In this document: positions 40,186-50,000 of the stretch, piece by piece
Position numbering within the stretch: the first letter of the stretch is position 1
Layout of the letters: each line of letters begins with the position of its first letter
Assembly: GCF_020523625.1 (NCBI RefSeq)
Contig: NZ_JAJAQH010000001.1
Span: 74,930-138,929, forward strand
Source: Methylovorus menthalis
GTDB lineage: Bacteria; Pseudomonadota; Gammaproteobacteria; Burkholderiales; Methylophilaceae
Reading direction: 5' to 3'
DNA: 64,000 nucleotides
Made by a program: the position numbers and the translations under genes
Notes under the pieces: model-generated
Seen by the model: only the letters and a program-made list of their open reading frames with translations
The model's database searches: none
What the model was told of the DNA's origin: nothing

Positions 40186-40377
40186 ATGGGTTTGTTCTAC
40201 ATAAGCGCGTGGGATAAATCCGCCCATCGTGACACCCCTATCTGGGAACATTCACTGTCCGCCAAGGATATTGATGAAGCGTATCGCATAGGCAAGGCGC
40301 AATTTCAAACCGAACGGCCCGAGCTGGATTTGCGCCAGTTTCGATTCGAGGCTTCGTGGGGTTCAGTTGAAAAGTAA
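40186..40377 (+). CDS. Small conserved-looking hypothetical protein
   Basis: Sixty-three residues, MGLFYISAWDKSAHRDTPIW at the start, followed by EHSLSAKDIDEAYRIGKAQFQTERPELDLRQFRFEASWGSVEK. One beta strand, a long helix and a second strand are suggested. AGGAG lies 8 bases before the ATG. No function can be assigned. It follows the secreted protein gene by 78 bases. Confidence 0.65.
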   Translation: MGLFYISAWDKSAHRDTPIWEHSLSAKDIDEAYRIGKAQFQTERPELDLRQFRFEASWGSVEK

Positions 40378-40381
40378 TAGC

Positions 40382-40426
40382 GGATATATGGAGATATCTA
40401 GCGCCTGATCAGGCGTCGATATATCC
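40382..40426. repeat. Nested palindromes between convergent genes
   Basis: An inner perfect palindrome CGCCTGATCAGGCG (40402-40415) is framed by GGATATAT (40382-40389) and ATATATCC (40419-40426). It covers the end of the ATP-grasp gene. With no U-run, it may act as an mRNA 3'-end stabiliser or a weak two-way terminator. Confidence 0.4.
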
Positions 40427-41719
40427 CCATTGCCGCAAAAGGTCCAGCTGCCCATTCACCAGGCGCTGGCCTATATCGTTGCGGTAACGCACATTCGGCA
40501 CGATCACCTTGCCCGCCAACGCATAGGCATTGGCACTTGCTTCCTGCACCGTCGAACCGGTGCCGGTAGCCACCCCAATATAACCAATCACCCCACTGGT
40601 CACCAGGTAGTCTCCTACCTGCTCCACTTCTGCCAGAAAAACGCGCTGGCGCTCTGCATCGCTGATATCTGGATGAAAAAGCACCGGCATGCCTTTGGCA
40701 AGATGATCGTAACCATAGGCATAAGGGAAAGGCGGCACGGTAAGCACGACACCGCTGGCAAACCCTGGCGCAGTTGCGAAAGTGGTGGAATCGCGATCCA
40801 GCATTGTCTTGAACATGTTGGCCCAGGACTGGCGATGCAAGGCACTGCAGATGGCAAAGCCGGGGTAGCCAAAGCGGCTGGTGAACTCCAGCGGCCAGAT
40901 ATGCGCTTCATTCACGATCATGTTGAGATTGATATAACCGCAATATCCCCCGGCCGCCAATGCGTCTTCCAGATGCGCCAAAGTACGCTGAAAAAGCGAC
41001 TGCCCACCCGTGTAAGTGACTACTGTGCCCATCTCACCGGTCAACTCGCCGAGGTCGCCGGGGAAGAAATGTTTGTGCTCCCAATCGAGACACACCGGCG
41101 ACAAAAAACGGGTGCCATTGAAATAAGCACCTATGCCCATCTCAATGCCTTGCACATGTTCCATCAGCATGAAGTCCACGGGGGAAGTGTCGGTGGTGGG
41201 TGAGTGCTGGCGATAAAAATCCAGCAGCGCGATGACATCACTGCCATCAGCCAGGGTACCGACAAAATTACGTGTGCGCTCACTATCGGCACCATTGCTC
41301 TTATACACATAGCGGGCAGGGTGATTCTCGATAAAGCGAATCGCCGCCTCTATATCGTAAAAACGCTCGCAACGTGCCACTTCCAGCCCCATGTCCTGCA
41401 TGACCTGCTGGCCAAACAGGCGGTCCCCTTCCAGGCGATCACCATAAGCACTACCGCCAATGACATGGAATCCATCGCGCCGCAGTGCATCCTGCCATTC
41501 GCCTTTGGTCGCCGACTCAAACACGATACAACCATCTTCGCCTGCTGCGCGCACCCACCCCAATTCTGCTTGCCAGTCATCGGTAAATTGCAAGAGGCCG
41601 CGATGGATGCGGCGATAAGCCTCATCCTCCACCCATACGCGTACCTCATGCCCTTCCTGCGCCAGACGACTGTACATGGCAGCGAGGTCGCCATACTCGC
41701 CTATCCCCAATATGCGCAT
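40409..41719 (-). CDS. PurD-like ATP-grasp ligase of unknown substrate
   Basis: Protein of 436 residues with the three-domain plan of glycinamide ribonucleotide synthetase: N-terminal Rossmann-like part (MRILGIGEYGDLAAMYSRL), ATP-grasp core with ARYVYKSNGADSERTRNFVG (ATP-binding Lys) and FMLMEHVQGIEMGIGAYFNG, and INLNMIVNEAHIWPLEFTSRFGYPGF, in which the PurD pattern LEF-x-x-RFGDPE is changed to LEFTSRFGYPG. The lost acidic residues and divergent N-terminus argue against true PurD function in purine synthesis. An ATP-dependent amide or ester bond-forming enzyme is likely; substrate unknown. It follows the methyltransferase gene with a 5-base gap, so the two form an operon. Confidence 0.8.
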   Translation of the reverse strand: MRILGIGEYGDLAAMYSRLAQEGHEVRVWVEDEAYRRIHRGLLQFTDDWQAELGWVRAAGEDGCIVFESATKGEWQDALRRDGFHVIGGSAYGDRLEGDRLFGQQVMQDMGLEVARCERFYDIEAAIRFIENHPARYVYKSNGADSERTRNFVGTLADGSDVIALLDFYRQHSPTTDTSPVDFMLMEHVQGIEMGIGAYFNGTRFLSPVCLDWEHKHFFPGDLGELTGEMGTVVTYTGGQSLFQRTLAHLEDALAAGGYCGYINLNMIVNEAHIWPLEFTSRFGYPGFAICSALHRQSWANMFKTMLDRDSTTFATAPGFASGVVLTVPPFPYAYGYDHLAKGMPVLFHPDISDAERQRVFLAEVEQVGDYLVTSGVIGYIGVATGTGSTVQEASANAYALAGKVIVPNVRYRNDIGQRLVNGQLDLLRQWGYIDA

Positions 41720-41724
41720 GGCGG

Positions 41725-42711
41725 CTATGCCTCGCGCTCGAGCATGAGCACCACGGCAGCAATGCGGTCGGCAATGTCATACGGGGGAAGGTCCAGCTCC
41801 TCCCCAAAAATATCCGGGTCAATTTCCGTGTAATCCCAGGTAAAACCAGGCTGGTTTTGCAGGCGAGCCCCCACTTCTGCAAGAAAAGGATCGGCCCCGT
41901 CCACCATGGCAACGCCGGTATAGAGCACCAGGGCGCCCCCGGGGGCAAGACGTGCCATGGCGGCATCGACCATGCTCAAGGAAAGCTCGGCGCCCAGCGC
42001 CCCTCCGCCATGGCGGTAACTGCGCTGGGCGGCATCTACCAGATACGGTGGATTGGCGATAATGAGATCAAACTCGCCTTGCACATCGTGCAATAAATCA
42101 CTGTGCAGCATCTGCACATGATGGCAGCCATTCGCCATGGCATTGACTCTTGCCAGCGCCAACGCATGCGGGTTGATATCCACGCCCAGCACCTCGGCAT
42201 CAGGGAACAAACTGGCCAACGCAATCGCTCCCACTCCACTGCCGGTTCCGATGTCCACGGCCCGCCGCACCTTGGGCCGTGTGCTCTCGGCATAGTGCTG
42301 CACAGCCCGGACAAAGCGGTAAGTATCCGGGCCAAAAAATACCGACGAGGCCTCCAGGGTCGGGTAGGCCGAATGCAGAAAAAGCTGTCCGTTTAAAGAC
42401 GCCACCCGCACCTTGCTGCGCCAGCCCATTTCCACGGGTTGCAGCACATCGCCAGCCTGCATCAGCCCAAACATCGGCTCGCCTGCGACATCCGCATGGA
42501 AGGGGCGCCCCCAGCCAACGATATCGCGCACGGTCTTAGCCCAGCCCTGGGCATCGCGCTTGTATATACGTGCATGACTCAAGGGGGTGATGGCGACATG
42601 CTGGTAATTCACATGCCGCAGATAAGTGAGCAAATCCACCAACGCAGTCGCCTGCTCCGGAGAAAGCATCTGCTCTGGGGTGATCTGCTCTGCCTGGTTA
42701 TCAGGGTTCAA
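41725..42711 (-). CDS. SAM-dependent methyltransferase with NPPY motif
   Basis: Class I methyltransferase of 328 residues. An N-terminal domain of about 145 residues precedes motif I (VRRAVDIGTGSGVGAIALA, about 149-167), acidic motif II (VLGVDINPHAL) and the NPPY at 220-223 (LIIANPPYLVDAAQR). NPPY marks enzymes that methylate planar nitrogens such as amide, exocyclic amino or ring nitrogens, as in PrmC. The start is a TTG at 42711 with AGAGG 7 bases upstream. Cotranscribed with the ATP-grasp gene and divergent from the HDO gene. Substrate unknown. Confidence 0.82.
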   Translation of the reverse strand: MNPDNQAEQITPEQMLSPEQATALVDLLTYLRHVNYQHVAITPLSHARIYKRDAQGWAKTVRDIVGWGRPFHADVAGEPMFGLMQAGDVLQPVEMGWRSKVRVASLNGQLFLHSAYPTLEASSVFFGPDTYRFVRAVQHYAESTRPKVRRAVDIGTGSGVGAIALASLFPDAEVLGVDINPHALALARVNAMANGCHHVQMLHSDLLHDVQGEFDLIIANPPYLVDAAQRSYRHGGGALGAELSLSMVDAAMARLAPGGALVLYTGVAMVDGADPFLAEVGARLQNQPGFTWDYTEIDPDIFGEELDLPPYDIADRIAAVVLMLEREA

Positions 42712-42928
42712 TGCGGGGCCTCTGCTTTCAGTATGACGATCAAACAGCGCCCTGCCCCATTTCTGAAACGTCAGTGGAACTTCAGGCGCTGACCTATTGA
42801 TGACTCAGCTTAACAAAAGCCACTGGCACCGTCTGTAAGCCGCGTCTGACAGCAATCTCGGAGCCGGGCGGATAAGCAGATGAGTCGACTCCGCCCATAC
42901 TTTTTCGCATCAAAGAGAAGGAACTAAG

Positions 42929-44377
42929 ATGCCCGGAGACCCAAGATTATTTGACGAGGAAGCGGCTACCCCCCCTGCGCCGTTTGAAGCGCCCCTCGTC
43001 ATCAAAACGCTGTATTTTGATTTGCTTAACCCCGACTTGCCAGCAGAGCGGCATGTAGAAGCTTCGCGCCAGGCGCATGCCTTTCTGACCCGGCAACTCG
43101 CACAGATCGATGTGTCGTCCATGGATTCGGACCCCGACTTGCGCGATGCCATTCTCGCAGATTCGCCTCATGCCTTGCATGCCTGGATACAAACCAATGC
43201 GCAGGCCACCGGCCGCCAGTATCAGGAATACCTGGAAGGTCGCAAACGGGGCGAGCCACGACGCTATTTTTCATGTAAATCGCATGCGCTGAATTTTCTA
43301 TTGCAGGTAGCACCCACCAAGATGGTGGACGGTGCCTGGCTCTATGGCCTCACTCGGCAGTGGGATGACCCGCGCTATGCGTCGCTGATCAAGACCTATC
43401 TGGAAGAGCTGGGCGAAGGTCGCAGCGACAAAAACCATGTGGTGCTCTACCAGCAACTGTTGCGCCGCTATGACCTCGATACCGAATGGCATGGCCTGGA
43501 TGACGGCCATTTTCTGCAAGGGCTGACGCAGCTGGCACTGGGACATCATGCAGAAAGCTTCCTGCCAGAGGTGATCGGCTTCAACCTGGCCTATGAGCAA
43601 TTGCCGCTCCATCTCTTGATCACCACGCACGAGCTGGAAGAGCTCAACATCGACCCCTACTATTTCATGCTGCATGTGACGGTGGATAACGCCATGACCG
43701 GCCATGCCATGCGCGCCGCCTGGGCCGTGTTTGAAGCCTTGCCCAGACGCCAGCAACGCCAGGCATTCATGGTGCGCATGCTGCGCGGCATGGCGCTTAA
43801 CTCAGTGGGGCTGGCAACCCCCGCGCTGATCAAGCAGTTTGATCCCGAAACCGAGATAACCAACGTGTTCCGCAAAAAAGCCTCGGTGGGAAAATTCATG
43901 CACGCAAGCCAGTGCAAACTCGGCGCTTACAGCATCAATGAATGGCTATCTGACCCGCAAAAAATCCCTCAGCTGCTGCATGCGCTGGTAGAGGCGGGAT
44001 GGATGACGCGAAACCAGGACCCGGCGCAATCCCGCTTCTGGAAATTGGTGGAAGGGGAGCATGCCAGCATGTTTGGGGTATTCACCCCTTATGAAAAACA
44101 GCTGATGTATGACTGGATGGCCGGAGATGCGCTGGATTCCCTGCCGCGACAAGCCAGGCTGGGCGAGCATTGGCGCAAAAGAGGAATGACAGACAGTAGC
44201 GGCCACCCGGCGGAAACCTCATTTGCCACCTTGCAGTCACTCATAGAGCCCGCCTTGCTCACCCAACCCAGTCGGCAAATGCACAAGATGGCCAAATGGC
44301 TGGCGCCGGGGCAACACCACACCTCCGCCGGGCTGGCCGCCACGCGCCTTTACATGCAGCAGACGGGCATGAGTTAA
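42929..44377 (+). CDS. Heme-oxygenase-like diiron oxidase (iron-containing redox enzyme family)
   Basis: Protein of 482 residues whose middle (about 120-265) shows the HDO metal-site pattern: Glu160 and His170 in YLEELGEGRSDKNHVVLY, then a His/Asp/His set at 249, 253 and 259 in PYYFMLHVTVDNAMTGHA. Known HDOs include UndA, BesC, SznF and CADD, which cleave or N-oxygenate amino or fatty acids. This one has an extra C-terminal 200 residues, containing a possible second helical domain, whose role I cannot name. AAGGA lies 6-7 bases ahead of the ATG, and CCATACT at 42895-42901 may be a -10. Divergent from the ATP-grasp/methyltransferase pair; glgE follows 463 bases later. Confidence 0.8.
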   Translation: MPGDPRLFDEEAATPPAPFEAPLVIKTLYFDLLNPDLPAERHVEASRQAHAFLTRQLAQIDVSSMDSDPDLRDAILADSPHALHAWIQTNAQATGRQYQEYLEGRKRGEPRRYFSCKSHALNFLLQVAPTKMVDGAWLYGLTRQWDDPRYASLIKTYLEELGEGRSDKNHVVLYQQLLRRYDLDTEWHGLDDGHFLQGLTQLALGHHAESFLPEVIGFNLAYEQLPLHLLITTHELEELNIDPYYFMLHVTVDNAMTGHAMRAAWAVFEALPRRQQRQAFMVRMLRGMALNSVGLATPALIKQFDPETEITNVFRKKASVGKFMHASQCKLGAYSINEWLSDPQKIPQLLHALVEAGWMTRNQDPAQSRFWKLVEGEHASMFGVFTPYEKQLMYDWMAGDALDSLPRQARLGEHWRKRGMTDSSGHPAETSFATLQSLIEPALLTQPSRQMHKMAKWLAPGQHHTSAGLAATRLYMQQTGMS

Positions 44378-44840
44378 ATGAGTTAAGCCGATTAAACAAA
44401 GTCCGTGTTCATGTGTATTGCACAGCGGGCTGGTTCTGATGTTCTCAGACAATCAAGACACCCACGCTCATCATTATGGAAGTGAGCTCCATGGTTAGAT
44501 GCCGCATTTGACGCATCCATCACATGCGGTTTCTTTTGCCATAAGCGAAGGCCCCGCCCATAAAAGTGGCCTCAAACTATCCTTACAGACTTTTCCAATT
44601 TCCTCCTACAGCCCTTCTTCGCCTCACCCCTTAGGCTACAAGTGCAAGCCCTGCGGCCTGATTCAGGCGATGGATGGCGCGCTTATGTTGATACCCGCCA
44701 CCTGATTCATCTAGCCGAATTACTCCAGTCACCTTCTATGTAGTGCCCGCCATACCCCTCTGTCAGCAGAGCCATGGCAGGGGAAAGGATGGCTTGCTTG
44801 TTACTCCCATTTTTTCAACAGGATCTCAACCAGGAAAGCA
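44378..44840. other. Intergenic region before glgE
   Basis: No gene that I can support in these 463 bases; a 68-codon frame at 44499-44705 lacks a Shine-Dalgarno and any recognisable sequence. Visible elements are a small hairpin ATGGA-N7-TCCAT (44477-44493), a pair CCGCAT/ATGCGG (44502-44507 and 44524-44529), and TCCTACA at 44604-44610, which is also found ahead of two other stress-type genes. A glgE promoter probably lies here but could not be fixed. Confidence 0.55.
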
Positions 44841-47000
44841 TTGCGGATGATGTTGCCGGAAGACCTTGATCACACGCCAGACCCCTTGCAGCAAAGCAAG
44901 GATGCGGCGGTATTGGAATATCGGTTTGCGATATTGCATCGCTCCCGTATTGCCATTGAAAACGTGACCCCATGCGTGGACAACGGACGCTTTGCCGTCA
45001 AGCGCCAGCAGCAGGAGTCGGTGGTAGTGAGTGCTGACGTATTCATGGATACCCATGACTTGTTGCGGGTGTGCCTGGCCTGGCATAGCGGGGAAGAAGG
45101 ACAGGCGCATTACCTTGCCATGCAAAGCCTGGGGAATGATCGCTGGCAGACCAGTTTTGTGCCGCCGGATATCGGCTGCCATTACTTTTACATTGAAGCC
45201 TGGCATGACGAGTTTGGTACTTATGTTTCCAACTTGCGCAAAAAAGTGCAAGCCCGAATGCCCGTCGAGCTCGAAATCGAAGAGGGTCGCCTGCTCATTG
45301 CCAAATACCTCGCCAGCGCGAATGGCGGGCCTGCGCAAAACAGCTATACGCTGAGCGCCAAGGAGTTTCTGGCGCGACTGGTTTGCGCACTGGAGGCGCC
45401 CGAGATCACCGCCGCCTGCGCCATGCAGGGTGAGCTGCAGCAGGTCGATGCCAGCGGACTCGATCTCTCCGGTTACTCGGGACGCGATGAGGTCAAGCTC
45501 ATCCTGCTGCTATCAGGCGATGTTGCACAGATGATGGATGCGCTGGACCCGCGAAACTTCATGGCACGCAGCATCAAATTCCCGCTCGTGGTAGAGCGCA
45601 AAGCCGCCGCTTTTGCCAGCTGGTATGAGATGTTTCCGCGTTCGCAAAGCGGCGATGCCGAGCGCCATGGCACCCTGCGCGATGTCGTCGCCCGCCTGCC
45701 CGCCATTCGTGACATGGGCTTTGATGTGTTTTATTTCCCACCTATCCATCCCATCGGCATAACCCATCGCAAGGGCCGCAACAATGCGCTGGTCGCCCAG
45801 GCCAGCGACCCTGGCAGCCCGTACGCCATTGGCTCGCATGAAGGTGGACACGAGGCCCTGCATCCGCAGCTTGGCTCCTGGGATGACTGGGATCATCTGC
45901 TGGAACAGGCACGCCTGCATGGCATGGAGATCGCCCTGGATTTTGCCATCCAGTGTTCACCCGACCACCCATGGATTTCGCAGCACCCGGAATGGTTTGA
46001 CTGGCGGCCGGATGGCTCGCTGCGCCATGCTGAAAATCCGCCGAAGAAATACGAGGATATTGTGAATGTGGCATTTTATGCGCCCGAAGCCATCCCGCAT
46101 CTGTGGCTGGCCTTGCGCAATATCCTGCTGCACTGGATCGCCAAGGGCGTGAAGATATTCCGCGTGGACAATCCACACACCAAGCCCCTGCCCTTCTGGG
46201 AATGGCTACTGCGCACCGTGCGCGAGCAGCACCCCGATGTGGTGTTTCTATCCGAAGCCTTCACGACACCCAAGATGATGTATCGGCTGGCGAAAACCGG
46301 CTTCAGCCAGTCTTATACCTACTTCACCTGGCGTAACGACAAACAGGGGCTGACCGACTATCTGCAGGAAATGGCGCAAGGTGAAATTGCGGATTTCTTC
46401 CGCCCCAATTTCTTTGTGAATACGCCGGATATCAACCCGGTTTTCCTGCAGGAATCCGGCCGTCCGGGGTTTCTGATCCGCGCCGCCCTTGCCACTACGC
46501 TCTCCGGCCTGTGGGGTATTTCTTCCGGGTTTGAATTATGCGAATCCGAAGCCCTGCCCGACAGCGAGGAATTCAACCATTCGGAGAAGTATCAGATCCG
46601 CGCCTGGGATTGGCAGCGCCCGGGCAATATCGTGGCCGAGATCAGCCGCCTCAACCAGATTCGCCGCGACAACCCGCCCCTGCAAACCCACCTTGGCGTG
46701 CGTTTTCACCCCAGCAGCAATGATCAGGTGCTGTTCTTCTCCAAGACTGGCCAGCGCGATATCACTCGCCCCAGCGCCACGGTGGTGCTGGTAGCGATCA
46801 ATCTCGACCCGCAGACCACGCAGAGCGCCACGCTGCAAATACCGCTGTATCTGCTGGGCCTGGCGGATGACGCCGATGTAGATGTCCTCGACTTGTGGGA
46901 TAACCAGCCCGCCCGCTGGCAGGGGAAATACCTGTCCGTGGAGCTTGACCCTGCCATTCGCCCCTTTGCCATTTGGCGCCTGGACGCCGGAAACCGTTAA
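44841..47000 (+). CDS. glgE: Alpha-1,4-glucan:maltose-1-phosphate maltosyltransferase
   Basis: GH13_3 enzyme that extends alpha-1,4-glucans with maltosyl units from maltose 1-phosphate; 719 residues. The N-terminal beta-sandwich (about 25-230) precedes VERKAAAFASWYEMFPRSQSGDAERHGTLRDV and FYFPPIHPIGITHRKGRNN. The nucleophile is Asp443 in FRVDNPHTKPLPFW and the acid/base Glu472 in FLSEAFT; their 29-residue spacing is that of characterised GlgE. The track start is a TTG at 44841 with AGGA 5 bases before it; the ATG at 44847 is an equal candidate. Leads a rightward operon and supplies the link between trehalose-derived maltose 1-phosphate and glucan. Confidence 0.95.
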   Translation: MRMMLPEDLDHTPDPLQQSKDAAVLEYRFAILHRSRIAIENVTPCVDNGRFAVKRQQQESVVVSADVFMDTHDLLRVCLAWHSGEEGQAHYLAMQSLGNDRWQTSFVPPDIGCHYFYIEAWHDEFGTYVSNLRKKVQARMPVELEIEEGRLLIAKYLASANGGPAQNSYTLSAKEFLARLVCALEAPEITAACAMQGELQQVDASGLDLSGYSGRDEVKLILLLSGDVAQMMDALDPRNFMARSIKFPLVVERKAAAFASWYEMFPRSQSGDAERHGTLRDVVARLPAIRDMGFDVFYFPPIHPIGITHRKGRNNALVAQASDPGSPYAIGSHEGGHEALHPQLGSWDDWDHLLEQARLHGMEIALDFAIQCSPDHPWISQHPEWFDWRPDGSLRHAENPPKKYEDIVNVAFYAPEAIPHLWLALRNILLHWIAKGVKIFRVDNPHTKPLPFWEWLLRTVREQHPDVVFLSEAFTTPKMMYRLAKTGFSQSYTYFTWRNDKQGLTDYLQEMAQGEIADFFRPNFFVNTPDINPVFLQESGRPGFLIRAALATTLSGLWGISSGFELCESEALPDSEEFNHSEKYQIRAWDWQRPGNIVAEISRLNQIRRDNPPLQTHLGVRFHPSSNDQVLFFSKTGQRDITRPSATVVLVAINLDPQTTQSATLQIPLYLLGLADDADVDVLDLWDNQPARWQGKYLSVELDPAIRPFAIWRLDAGNR

Positions 47001-50000
47001 ATGCCTACACCCAAACATACAGACAAAAAAACCAGCGACAAGAAACGTACCGACCGCCGGAGCAGTGCGTTGCAATTTACGCGCGACCCGCTTTGGTACA
47101 AGGATGCGGTGATTTACCAGGTGCACGTCAAATCCTTTTTTGACGGCAACAATGATGGCATAGGCGATTTTGCCGGGCTGATCCAGAAGCTGGATTACAT
47201 TGTCAGCCTGGGCGTGAATACCCTGTGGCTGCTGCCCTTCTATCCATCGCCCCGCCGGGATGATGGCTATGATATTTCCGACTATCGCGGCGTGCATGCT
47301 GACTACGGCAATCTATTTGATGTGAAGCGGTTTATCGCCGAAGCCCACAAGCATGGCCTGCGCGTGATCACCGAGCTCATCATCAACCACACTTCGGACC
47401 AGCATCCCTGGTTCCAGCGCGCCCGGCAGGCCAAGCCAGGCTCCGCCGCCCGCAATTTTTATGTATGGTCGGACACCGATACCGCCTATAGCCAGACCCG
47501 TATCATTTTTACCGATACCGAAAAATCCAATTGGACCTGGGACCCTGTGGCCAATGCCTTTTACTGGCACCGCTTTTTCTCCCACCAGCCTGACCTCAAT
47601 TACGACAATCCACGCGTATTCAATACGGTCATGAGCATCATGGAATTCTGGCTGGACCTGGGGGTGGATGGCCTGCGGCTGGATGCCGTGCCCTACCTGA
47701 TAGAGCGTGAAGGCACCTCGAATGAAAACCTGCCGGAAACCCACCAGATCCTGAAAAAAATCCGGCAATTCATTGATCAGCGCTACCCCGACCGGATGCT
47801 GCTGGCCGAGGCCAATATGTGGCCAGAAGATGTGCAGTATTACTTCGGCAATAACGACGAATGCCACATGGCGTTCCACTTTCCGCTCATGCCGCGCATG
47901 TACCTCGCGCTGGCGCAGGAAGACCGCTTTCCCATTACCGATATCCTGCAGCAGACGCCGGATATCCCCAGCGATTGCCAGTGGGCGATTTTCCTGCGCA
48001 ATCACGATGAGTTGACGCTGGAAATGGTCACCGATAATGAGCGGGCCTACATGCTCAACTTTTACGCCGCGGATAACCGGGCTCGGCTCAATGTCGGCAT
48101 ACGGCGGCGCCTGGCCCCGCTGTTGCAGCGTGATCGTCGTCGCCTGGAGCTGTTGAACAGCCTGCTGCTTTCCATGCCCGGCACGCCGGTGATCTATTAC
48201 GGTGACGAAATCGGCATGGGCGACAACATCCACCTGGGCGACCGCGATGGCGTGCGCACGCCCATGCAATGGACCCCGGATCGCAATGGCGGATTTTCAC
48301 TCACCGACCCGGCGCGGCTGGTGCTGCCATTGAACATGGATACGCTTTACGGCTATCAGGCCGTCAATGTGGAAGCACAAAGCGCGGACCCGCATTCCCT
48401 GCTCAACTGGATGCGCCGCCTCCTGGCCGTGCGCAAGCAGTTCTATGCCTTTGGCCGCGGTAGCTTCCGCATGCTGTACCCGGCCAACCGCAAGATTCTC
48501 GCCTATCTGCGCGAATACAAGCCGCAAGAAATGCTGGCGCAACCCAGCCCGAATACCGCGTTTGATCCGACTCAGACCGAGCGTGCCCACAGCGCACCTC
48601 CCCCAGAAAAAACCCAGGGCGACATCCCGCCTGAAGAGGCATCAGCAACCCAAGCGGATGGGATCAAGGCGCTGGGCGATGAAATATTGCTGTGCGTGGC
48701 CAATGTCGGCAGTACGGCACAGGCGGTGGAACTCGATCTCTCGGAGTACGCAGGCTACACGCCCACTGAGCTGATGGGCGGAGAGAAGTTTCCTGTGATC
48801 GGCCCTTCCCTTTATATATTGACGCTGGCCCCCTATGATTTCTACTGGTTCCGACTGAGTAACGAGCAAAGCCCGCTGGCTACGCCTTCGCGCCTCAGCA
48901 CCGTACCATTTGTTGCCCCCGAATACCGCACGCTGGTGCTCAATGCCGGCATACATGACCTCATGCAGCCACGCTTGCAACAACGCCTGGAGACCGAGAT
49001 ATTCCCGGCCTATCTGGCACGTCAGCGCTGGTTTTCCAACCAGGCAGACACCGGCAAAAAAGCAGGCGGCCAAGCCAAGGGTCCTATGACGGTCAACCTG
49101 CAATACCTTAGTCATTTGCCGAGACCGGATATCAGTGGCGCGGATTTTCTGCTGGTAAGCGTCGCCGCCAGCGAAAGCAATGCCTGGTTTTTCATGCCGC
49201 TCGGCATTGTGCCGGAGGAGATGTCCACCTCCACGGTGATCCAGCAACATGTGATCTGCCGTGTGCGCCAAGGCGCGAAAGTGGGTTTGCTGGTGGATGC
49301 CTATTGCATGGATGAATTTGCGCACACCCTGCTGGAGCAGTTCCGGAATTCCGACCATTACCGCGAGGGTGCCCGCGAGCTGCACTTTGAATCGACGGCG
49401 GCTTTTGGCGCCCTTGATTTCAAAGGCAGCGATGGCAAAACCGGGCTTGATATTCGGCGGCCGCATGCCGAGCAATCCAACAGCTCGCTGATTATCAACG
49501 ATGTTGCCATTGTCAAAATGGTGCGGCATTACCAGGCTGGCACCCATCCCGAGCTTGAAATGGCACAACGGCTGGACGAGCTGGGTTACCGCAACACCCC
49601 CGCCCTGCTGGGCCATATGGCGTTTACCAATGCCGAGGGCGAGAGCCATACCCAGATCGTCATGCAGGCCTATGTACATAACCAGGGCGATGCCTGGCAA
49701 TGGACCATAGATCGACTGGGCATTGTCATCCAGCAGTTGAATGCAGCAGACATCGCCGCCCAGCCGCTGGCACCGGAAGACACCAATGCCATGAAAGAAC
49801 TGCAGAATTTTGCCGCTACCCTCGGCAAGCGGCTGGCCGAGCTGCACAATCTGCTTTCGCTACCCACAGTGCATGAGGACTTCAAGCCGCAGCAGATGGC
49901 CAAGGCCGATCTCACCGCCCTCAAGCAGCGCATCGTGCACCAATGGCGCGAGGCATTTGCCGGGCTGGTACACTTCAAGGCAGATAATCTGGTGGACCCT

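Noticed and set aside
40409-41719. Annotation as true phosphoribosylamine-glycine ligase (purD)
   Set aside because: The LEF-x-x-RFGDPE signature is altered, the N-terminus is divergent, and no purine genes are nearby.
44499-44705. 68-codon frame before glgE
   Set aside because: No ribosome binding site and irregular composition; treated as intergenic.
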